In this document: positions 55,871-64,000 of the stretch, in pieces
Layout: every line of letters begins with the position of its first letter
Position numbering within the stretch: position 1 is the stretch's first letter
From: Saccharothrix violaceirubra
Lineage (GTDB): Bacteria; Actinomycetota; Actinomycetes; Mycobacteriales; Pseudonocardiaceae
Direction of reading: 5' to 3'
Assembly: GCF_014203755.1 (NCBI RefSeq)
Contig: NZ_JACHJS010000001.1
Coordinates: 7,068,001 to 7,132,000, forward strand
Length of the DNA: 64,000 nucleotides
Made by a program: the position numbers and the translations under genes
Notes under the pieces: generated by a model
Databases searched by the model: none
Told to the model about the DNA's origin: nothing
What the model saw: the letters and a program-made list of their open reading frames with translations, nothing else

Positions 55871-55931
55871 CCGCGCGGACCGTCAGGATCGCGCGGCAAC
55901 CCCTCACGCCCGTCGGGCTGGGGGGTTTCGT
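55870..55931 (+). promoter_or_regulatory. Attenuator hairpins between leader peptide and leuS
   Basis: Hairpin 1: GCCGCGCG (55870-55877) with CGCGCGGC (55890-55897), starting at the leader stop codon. Hairpin 2: AACCCC (55898-55903) with GGGGTT (55922-55927) and an inner GCCC/GGGC (55908-55918), followed by TTCGTCGT, a terminator-like end. The stems abut, so stalling over the Leu codons could alter which forms. The leuS start is 40 nt downstream. Confidence 0.65.
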
Positions 55932-55970
55932 CGTGTCAGGGCAGGTATACCGATCGAGAGGGACATCCCG

Positions 55971-58739
<2,769 letters not shown>

Positions 58740-58746
58740 GTTCTCG

Positions 58747-58776
58747 TGGTGCCGGGACCTGCGGGTCCCGGCACCA
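58747..58776. terminator. Terminator after leuS
   Basis: A 13-bp stem, TGGTGCCGGGACC (58747-58759) with 58764-58776, and a 4-nt loop. It lies between convergent stops of leuS (58739) and the next gene (58779). Confidence 0.85.
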
Positions 58777-58778
58777 CC

Positions 58779-59426
58779 TCACGGCTTGGGTAGCTGGGCG
58801 GCCACCTCGGCGATCAGCTCCAGGGTCCCGACGTCGACGACGCCCGAGACGGACTCCGTCTCGGCGATGGTGATGTTGTCGGCTTTGGGGTCCGCCGAGT
58901 AGTGGTCACCGGTGAAGGCGATGTCGGCCAGGCCGAGGAGGGCGCTGCCCAACGGCCTGATGTCGCCACTCCCATGGACGTCCATCACCCGCTGGAAGTC
59001 GCGGACCTGCCCCCGGTTCGCGAACCCGACCCAGACCACCGAGACGACGGCGACGTTGCCCGCCCCGTCGTCGAGCGCGAAGACCGTCCGGTCGAGCGAC
59101 CGGCACGGCGTCCGGACGAAGAACTCGCGGACCTGCCCGAACGATGCGGTGAGGCACTCCAGGTCACGCCGGTCGACCTTCCTGGTGACCCGGCGCCCCA
59201 GCCGGCTCCAGGCCGCGTCGCCATTGCCTTCGCGCGCCGACTTCTTGCTGTCGGCCTTACGCGCCGACAGGCTGTCGACGGGACCTCCTCCACCCGCACC
59301 GCCCCCGACGGCCGCTCCTCCGCCGACCCCGGCCAGGGCCACCACCGCGATCGCGGCCACCACCGCGCCACCCCCACCACTGCCCTTGTCCGATCCGCCG
59401 CCAGCCCCACCGATCCTGCGACTCAC
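58779..59426 (-). CDS. Gly-rich single-pass membrane protein, unknown function
   Basis: 215 residues from GTG 59426. The N-terminus is Gly/Ser-rich with one hydrophobic segment (AVVAAIAVVALAGVGGGAAVG). The C-terminal 150 residues look extracellular and folded, with a possible disulfide pair (LECLTASF, RTPCRSLD), VFALDDGAGNVAVVSVVWVGFA, and DIRPLGSALLGLADIAFTGDHY. I recognise no family. It lies next to a toxin/immunity pair on the same strand but 153 bp away, so a link is only possible. Confidence 0.7.
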   Translation of the reverse strand: MSRRIGGAGGGSDKGSGGGGAVVAAIAVVALAGVGGGAAVGGGAGGGGPVDSLSARKADSKKSAREGNGDAAWSRLGRRVTRKVDRRDLECLTASFGQVREFFVRTPCRSLDRTVFALDDGAGNVAVVSVVWVGFANRGQVRDFQRVMDVHGSGDIRPLGSALLGLADIAFTGDHYSADPKADNITIAETESVSGVVDVGTLELIAEVAAQLPKP

Positions 59427-59578
59427 CGCGTACCCCCTGATCCGTCGGCGGACCAGAAGACACCACCGACCGGCTTTCCGGTCCGGAACGCGTCGGTATC
59501 ACCTGATCGAGCGAGGGCGCTCGACGTCGCCGGTCGTCGTGGGAACTCGCCACCGGTACGCCTCGGGGAAGTGGGCGC

Positions 59579-59890
59579 TTACGGCTCGCGGACGTTGAGC
59601 GAGGCCACGACCTCGTCGCGGTCGTTGATGAAGTCGTGGCCGGTCGGCAGGGTGAACAGGCCGATCAGATCCACGAACACATCCCGCTCGGCCGGGGTGA
59701 TCCCGATCCGGGAACGGTGGAGCAGCGCGCTCAACTCGTCGAAGAAGAAGCCCCACTCCCCGGCTTCGCCCAGCCCTTCGAGGCTGTCGAGATCGTCGTC
59801 GGAGATCCGTCCGGCCAATCCCGCCACGAGTGGCAACGCCTCCTCGTGGAAGCGGACGAGTCGGTCGTGGCGGGCGACTGGCTCACTCAT
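59579..59890 (-). CDS. MafI-like immunity protein
   Basis: 103 residues from ATG 59890, 7 nt after the EndoU toxin stop. All-helical, acidic, with LVAGLAGRISDDDLDSLEGL, EAGEWGFFFDELSALLHRS and ITPAERDVFVDLIGLF, which resembles MafI-family immunity proteins. Family knowledge: MafI neutralises MafB toxins, many of which are EndoU nucleases. Order and spacing support a cognate pair. Confidence 0.78.
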   Translation of the reverse strand: MSEPVARHDRLVRFHEEALPLVAGLAGRISDDDLDSLEGLGEAGEWGFFFDELSALLHRSRIGITPAERDVFVDLIGLFTLPTGHDFINDRDEVVASLNVREP

Positions 59891-59897
59891 CGTTCGG

Positions 59898-60539
59898 TCA
59901 CCTCGTCGGATCGGTGGGGTTGCCGTACCTGTCGTTGTGGATCACGCCTCGTCCTCGACGGGGATAGCCGGTCCACACCGCGCCGTCCGGCCCGAGAATC
60001 ACATCCATCACGACCCCCTCGCGTTCTCCTCGTACTTGCCAACTGTCGGGGTTCCATCTGGCCCGGGGTGGCGAGTCGGGGTTCCTGGCCACGTCGAGGA
60101 TGGCCGAGATGATCTTTTCATCACTCCAGTGGGCCGGGAACTCTTTCTTGAACGGCATTCCGGTGCCTGGAGCGTGTCCGCCGTTCTCATCGTCCCCGTC
60201 GCCGTCGAGGATGTGGACTCGGCGGGCTTCCGTGACGTGGAACGTCGGTGGCGTCCTGCCCTCTTGGATAGCGTCCCACGCGGTGGGTGTGGAGGTCAGA
60301 CCAAGTGAAGTCAGGTAATTCTCGACCAGGGCGGTGATGGCCCGCAGGTCGTCGACCGTCGCACGGATCGCCTTGGCCGTCGTGGCGAACGCGGTGTGCC
60401 TCGCATCGCCGAGCGTGGTCATGAGCAGGGCGTGTGCCTCGTCGACCAAGGTCGCGGCCTGCTCGTGGTGCGCGATCGCCTGCGCGACCAGGTCCAAGGC
60501 CCGCCGTAGCGATTTGCCCACCTCGCCGAGCGACGTCAT
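59898..60539 (-). CDS. Polymorphic toxin with C-terminal EndoU nuclease domain
   Basis: 213 residues. The N-terminal 80 residues form a helical module (SLGEVGKSLRRALDLVAQAI). The C-terminal EndoU domain covers about 100-213: RRVHILDGDGDDENGGHAPG with His109 and His122, KKEFPAHWSDEKIISAILDVARNPD, and MDVILGPDGAVWTGYP. EndoU toxins cut tRNA or other RNA. No signal peptide, WXG100 or pre-toxin secretion domain is seen, so delivery is unclear. Its ATG overlaps the TetR stop (ATGA). Confidence 0.85.
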   Translation of the reverse strand: MTSLGEVGKSLRRALDLVAQAIAHHEQAATLVDEAHALLMTTLGDARHTAFATTAKAIRATVDDLRAITALVENYLTSLGLTSTPTAWDAIQEGRTPPTFHVTEARRVHILDGDGDDENGGHAPGTGMPFKKEFPAHWSDEKIISAILDVARNPDSPPRARWNPDSWQVRGEREGVVMDVILGPDGAVWTGYPRRGRGVIHNDRYGNPTDPTR

Positions 60540-61273
60540 GGTCGCGGGTCCACGCCCATCTCGCCCATGAGGTTGGTCAGCATCAGCTCGAACAGGGGCT
60601 CCGGGTTGGAGACCGCGAACGGGAAGGCGCCGAAGACCTCCAGGGCCACGTGGCCGTACAGGCGGACCCACGACTGGAGGATGTGGTAGATCGCGCCGAG
60701 GTGCAGCACGGTCTCGTCGACGACGACGCCGCGCTCCACCACGGTGTTGATCAGCACCTTCTGGAAGGCCGTCAGGTCGTTCCGCAGCGTTTCCGGCACG
60801 TCCGGCGGCACGGGTTTGCGGAACGGGTGGCTGGCGACGAGTTTGGCGGCGACCTCCAGGAACACCCGGCCGAACTGGTCGTCGGTGCGTCCGCCGGCGA
60901 GCATGTCGGCCCGGCGGTTGTCGGTCGACGCGAACACGAGCGCGAATTCATTCGGGTGGTCCAGCGCCCATCGCCTGAATGCCTTGCACACGGTGAACAC
61001 GTGCACGGTGATGTCCTCGGACACGACCGGCTCCAGGGCTTTCGACAGCTCTCCGTCGAGGTCGACGCAGATGTCGTCGCACAGTCTGGCCAGCAGGTCT
61101 TCGCGCGAGTCGTAGTAGCGGTACAGCGCCGGAGCGGTGATGCCGAGTTCCCGGGCAATGGCACGCAGCGTGACCGCGTCACGGCCCTGTGCCGCCAGTA
61201 GGGCACGCGCCTGACGACGAATATCACGCTCGGTTTCGGCTCGGAGCCGCTCGCGTCGCGTGGCGTCGGTCAT
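60536..61273 (-). CDS. TetR-family transcriptional regulator
   Basis: 245 residues from ATG 61273. The HTH is near residues 30-55: AVTLRAIARELGITAPALYRYYDSREDLLARL. The C-terminal part resembles the WHG-type TetR C-terminal domain (ITVHVFTVCKAFRRWALDHPNEFALVF). It is divergent from the MMPL transporter with a double operator between them, so it most likely represses that transporter and itself. Downstream it is coupled by ATGA to the EndoU toxin. Confidence 0.93.
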   Translation of the reverse strand: MTDATRRERLRAETERDIRRQARALLAAQGRDAVTLRAIARELGITAPALYRYYDSREDLLARLCDDICVDLDGELSKALEPVVSEDITVHVFTVCKAFRRWALDHPNEFALVFASTDNRRADMLAGGRTDDQFGRVFLEVAAKLVASHPFRKPVPPDVPETLRNDLTAFQKVLINTVVERGVVVDETVLHLGAIYHILQSWVRLYGHVALEVFGAFPFAVSNPEPLFELMLTNLMGEMGVDPRP

Positions 61274-61290
61274 ACCTCACTCCATTGGGT

Positions 61291-61342
61291 GGTAAACACT
61301 GTTCACCGGGCGTACCTTGACGACCAGTGAACGGTGTTTACC
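61291..61342. promoter_or_regulatory. Double dyad operator between TetR and MMPL genes
   Basis: GGTAAACACTGTTCAC (61291-61306) and GTGAACGGTGTTTACC (61327-61342) are inverse copies with one mismatch, 20 bp apart. Each arm is itself a near-palindrome (GTAAAC...GTTCAC; GTGAAC...GTTTAC), as expected for two TetR dimers. The left arm is 18 bp from the TetR start; the right arm precedes the MMPL ribosome site. Confidence 0.8.
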
Positions 61343-61391
61343 GAGTTCACGTCCTGTCGACAACCGTAGCTCACTCGTTCGAGGAGGACGC

Positions 61392-63494
61392 GTGTTCGCG
61401 AAGTGGGGAGCGCTGGCATACCGCCGCCGTTGGGTGGTGTTGATCGCGACGGTGGTGCTGGCGGTGGCCGGTGGCGTGTGGGGCCTCGGCGTGTTCGACC
61501 GCCTCAGCCAGGGCGGCTACGACGCGCCCGGCAGCGAGGCCGCCCGGGCGACCAAGACCGTCCAGGACACCTTCGGCCGCCAGGGCGGCGACGTGATCGT
61601 GGTCTACGACACGGCCGACCAGGCCAAGCTCAAGGAGGTCGGCGACCGCCTCGCCGACCTGCCGGACGACGTCGTCGCACCGGCCCAGCTCGTGCCGCAG
61701 CCGGCCGCGGGCAAGACGCTCGCGATCCTGACCCTGCGCGACGGCGACTCGAACGGCCAGATCAAGCAGTACGAGCAGATCAAGGACCGGCTCGCGGTCC
61801 CCGGCGTCGACCACCTGGTCGGCGGCCTGGTGCCGACGCAGAAGGAGATCAACGACATGTCGTCGTCCGATCTCGCGAGCGCCGAGGTCGTGTCGATGCC
61901 GATCGTCCTGCTGCTGCTGGTCGTGATCTTCGGCGGCCTGGTCGCAGCCTCGCTGCCGGTGATCGTCGGCGGCCTGGCCATCCTCGGGTCGCTCGGCGTG
62001 CTGCACGTCATCTCGCTGGGCCTGGAGGTGAACTCGTTCGCCGTCAACGTCGCCAGCCTGCTCGGCCTGGGCATGGCGATCGACTACGGCCTGTTCATGG
62101 TCGGCCGGTTCCGTGAGGAACTCGCCGCCGGCCGCACGAGCGCCGACGCCGTGCGCCGGACCGTGATGTCCGCCGGCCGCACGGTCGTGTTCTCGGCGAC
62201 GCTGCTGGTCATCGCGCTGGCCGGGCTCCTGCTGTTCCCGCACGGGTTCCTCAAGTCCCTGGCCTACGGCGGCATGTCGGCCGTCGCGATCGCCGCCGTC
62301 GTGTCGCTCACGCTGCTCCCGGCGCTGCTCGGCGTGCTCGGCCACCGCGTCGACAAGCTGTCCGTGCCGTGGCGGCGCAAGGACCGGCAGCCGTCCGAAC
62401 GCGGCTGGCGCCGGCTCGCGGCCGTGGTCATGAAGCGCCCGGTGCTGTTCGCGCTGCCGATCGTCGCCGTCCTGGTCGCGCTCGGCGCCCCGTTCCTGAA
62501 CGTGAAGTTCGGCGAGATCACCGAGAAGGTGCTGCCCGAGGGCAACCAGGTCCGCGTCGCCGCCGAGACGATCAACCGCGACTTCGCGGGCATGACCAAC
62601 AACGGCTTCAAGGTCGTGATCACCGGCGACCCGACGCCCGCCGAGGTGCAGGCGTTCGCCACCCGGATCGGTGAGGTTTCCGGCGTCGGCGAGGCCAAGC
62701 CGGGCGCCGAGCCCAAGAACGGCGTGTGGCTGCTCAACGCCTCCCTCGACCAGGCCCCGCTCAGCGAGAAGTCCAAGGAGGCGCTGCGCGAGGTCCGCGC
62801 GCTCGACGGTCCGGGCACCGAGGTGCTCGTCGGCGGCAGCACGGCCGTGGTGACCGACAGCGTCGACGCCATCTCCGACCGGTTGCCGCTGATGGCGGGG
62901 TTGCTGATCGGCGCGACGTTCGTGTTGATGTTCCTGGCGTTCGGCTCGGTGCTGCTGCCGATCAAGGCCGTGGTGATGAGCGCGCTGAGCCTGTCCGCCA
63001 CGTTCGGCGTGCTGGTGTGGGTGTTCCAGGAGGGCCACGGCGCATCGTTGCTGGGTGTGACGCCGGGGCCGTTGGAATCCGGGATCGTCGTGCTGATGGC
63101 CGCCATGGTCTTCGGCCTGTCGACGGACTACGAGGTCTTCCTGCTGTCCCGCATGGTCGAGGCCCGCGGTCGCGGCGCGTCGACGGAGGAGGCCGTGGCG
63201 ACCGGACTGGCGAAGACCGGCCGGGTGATCACGGCGGCGGCCCTGTTGCTGATCGTGGTGACGGGTGCGTTCGCGTTCTCGCGGATCGCCATGATGCGGT
63301 TCGTCGGCGTCGGCATGATCCTCGCGCTCGCGCTCGACGCGACCGTGGTGCGCGTGCTGCTCGTGCCCGCCGTGCTCAAGCTGCTCGGCAACGCCGTGTG
63401 GTGGGCGCCGGGTCCGCTGCGCCGCATCCAGGAACGCCTGGCCATCCACGAGGAGGCGCCGGTGGAGGACGAGCCGGTACCGGCACGGGTCTGA
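61392..63494 (+). CDS. MMPL-family RND transporter
   Basis: 700 residues from GTG 61392 with GAGGAGGACGC upstream. Two MMPL halves with 11-12 helices and two extracellular loops. Proton-relay Asp-Tyr motifs: GMAIDYGLFMVGRFREEL and GLSTDYEVFLLSRMVEARGRG. In mycobacteria and relatives MMPL proteins export lipids, siderophores or drugs. Probably repressed by the divergent TetR. Terminator hairpins follow. Confidence 0.95.
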   Translation: MFAKWGALAYRRRWVVLIATVVLAVAGGVWGLGVFDRLSQGGYDAPGSEAARATKTVQDTFGRQGGDVIVVYDTADQAKLKEVGDRLADLPDDVVAPAQLVPQPAAGKTLAILTLRDGDSNGQIKQYEQIKDRLAVPGVDHLVGGLVPTQKEINDMSSSDLASAEVVSMPIVLLLLVVIFGGLVAASLPVIVGGLAILGSLGVLHVISLGLEVNSFAVNVASLLGLGMAIDYGLFMVGRFREELAAGRTSADAVRRTVMSAGRTVVFSATLLVIALAGLLLFPHGFLKSLAYGGMSAVAIAAVVSLTLLPALLGVLGHRVDKLSVPWRRKDRQPSERGWRRLAAVVMKRPVLFALPIVAVLVALGAPFLNVKFGEITEKVLPEGNQVRVAAETINRDFAGMTNNGFKVVITGDPTPAEVQAFATRIGEVSGVGEAKPGAEPKNGVWLLNASLDQAPLSEKSKEALREVRALDGPGTEVLVGGSTAVVTDSVDAISDRLPLMAGLLIGATFVLMFLAFGSVLLPIKAVVMSALSLSATFGVLVWVFQEGHGASLLGVTPGPLESGIVVLMAAMVFGLSTDYEVFLLSRMVEARGRGASTEEAVATGLAKTGRVITAAALLLIVVTGAFAFSRIAMMRFVGVGMILALALDATVVRVLLVPAVLKLLGNAVWWAPGPLRRIQERLAIHEEAPVEDEPVPARV

Positions 63495-63511
63495 CGACGG
63501 GCCGTACCGCC

Positions 63512-63597
63512 CTGCCGCCCGCGACGGCGGGGCGGGCGGCAGTCGCGGATGGTGTCCGGCGTCGGTCGCTCGGGGGGCGACACGGCCGACGCCGGAC
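63512..63597. terminator. Two hairpins between convergent MMPL and DUF2339 genes
   Basis: Stem 1: CTGCCGCCCGC (63512-63522) with 63532-63542. Stem 2: GTCCGGCGTCGG (63554-63565) with 63586-63597. Both are perfect. They fill the 150-bp space between convergent genes. Confidence 0.75.
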
Positions 63598-63644
63598 CCC
63601 TGCCGGTGCGGTGCACCGGTGGTCCGCGCTCCGGCGGAGCACAC

Positions 63645-64000
63645 TCAGGTTGACGCGCCTCGCGTCGCTTCGGCTCCACCCTCCGGGGAATTCGCCCCGA
63701 TTCGCCGCGTGGCCACCAGCTTGGCGTAACGCGTGCCCGCCGCGAGCAACACCAGCCCGGCACCCATGAACGCCAGCACGCGGGCGAACCCGTCCAGCGC
63801 GGCCATGTCGAACAGCACCAGCTTCGCCACCGCCGCGCCGACGAGGACGAGTCCGGCGACGCGCAGCCCACGCCGGTCGATCCCCTTGACCAGCAGCACG
63901 AGCGCCGCGATCGTCCACGACACGGTCACGATCGTGTGGCCGAACAGGAACCCGGTCGCGTCCTGCGACACGAGCAGCGCCGCGCACAACACCGCCGAAG
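63645..64000 (-). CDS. C-terminal part of a DUF2339-like multi-pass membrane protein (5' end outside window)
   Basis: The frame is open through base 64000. At least four hydrophobic helices are visible; the end has GHTIVTVSWTIAALVLLVKG, RGLRVAGLVLVGAAVAKLVLFD and ARVLAFMGAGLVLLAAGTRYAKL, the typical end of DUF2339 proteins. Full-length members are 600-1000 residues with many helices and unknown function. The last 20 residues are polar. Confidence 0.75.
   Translation of the reverse strand, partial: SAVLCAALLVSQDATGFLFGHTIVTVSWTIAALVLLVKGIDRRGLRVAGLVLVGAAVAKLVLFDMAALDGFARVLAFMGAGLVLLAAGTRYAKLVATRRIGANSPEGGAEATRGAST

Noticed and set aside
55863-55970. N-terminal extension of LeuS, or a T-box riboswitch, before ATG 55971
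   Set aside because: The extension encodes attenuator hairpins and no synthetase homology; no T-box sequence or specifier-loop architecture is visible, while a Leu leader ORF is.

Overview
The window is about 70% GC, densely coding, and carries the replication-origin core of an actinomycete chromosome. Gene content and order (pknA/pknB, trpG, sortase, crgA, ppiA, gyrAB, dciA, recF, gnd, dnaN, oriC, dnaA, rpmH, rnpA, yidDC, jag, rsmG, parAB, then cwlM, trxAB, sigM, murJ, mutT4, pcnA) match the dnaA region of Mycobacterium and especially of Pseudonocardiales. A Saccharothrix, Actinosynnema or Lentzea-like organism is my best guess, made from recalled synteny and protein style, not from a search.

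Layout. 1-6.4 kb: Ser/Thr kinases, a TrpG/PabA amidotransferase, an iron-box-controlled FprA-type reductase and a class E sortase cluster. 6.5-11.4 kb: crgA, a PH-domain protein, rhomboid, cyclophilin, a lipoprotein, DoxX, tRNA-Ala, DLW-39 and tRNA-Ile. 11.4-24.2 kb, all on the minus strand: DUF3566 protein, gyrA with an intein, gyrB, dciA, recF, gnd, dnaN, oriC and dnaA. 24.6-30.3 kb, plus strand: rpmH-rnpA-yidD-yidC-jag, then nudix-rsmG-parA-parB with four parS sites. 30.4-35.6 kb: LysR/MFS pair, Ddl-like ligase, aminotransferase, GNAT. 35.6-39.8 kb: an accessory island holding Imm1, a decayed DddA-type deaminase toxin, a DUF397/XRE pair and a RloA/RloB defence pair. 39.8-51.8 kb: cwlM-type amidase, trxA, trxB, sigM with its anti-sigma factor, a pseudokinase, murJ, DUF6049, mutT4-like nudix and pcnA. 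51.8-64 kb: LuxR-type HTH, MFS, YqgE, SdpI-like protein, phytase-like protein, leuS behind a leucine leader peptide, a second toxin/immunity pair (EndoU/MafI) coupled to a TetR gene, an MMPL transporter and the end of a DUF2339 membrane protein.

Replication and segregation are the theme of the centre. DnaA acts at the 723-bp oriC between dnaA and dnaN. DnaA-box clusters also occur upstream of dnaA, inside the dciA coding region and upstream of the PH-domain gene. ParA/ParB act on the parS cluster 3-6 kb away. GyrA/GyrB relieve supercoiling and DciA is the likely helicase loader. The flanks serve cell-wall growth and division (PknB, CrgA, sortase E, MurJ, pseudokinase, amidase) and redox balance (TrxA/TrxB, SigM).

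The most unusual signals are a Leu-Leu-Leu leader ORF followed by terminator-like hairpins before leuS; an array of about twelve CCCGGGTG elements filling oriC; a mosaic 22-bp tandem repeat present as three units in two intergenic regions; a 337-residue intein directly after the catalytic tyrosine of GyrA; and a deaminase toxin with an altered zinc ligand and an apparent frameshift beside an intact immunity gene.
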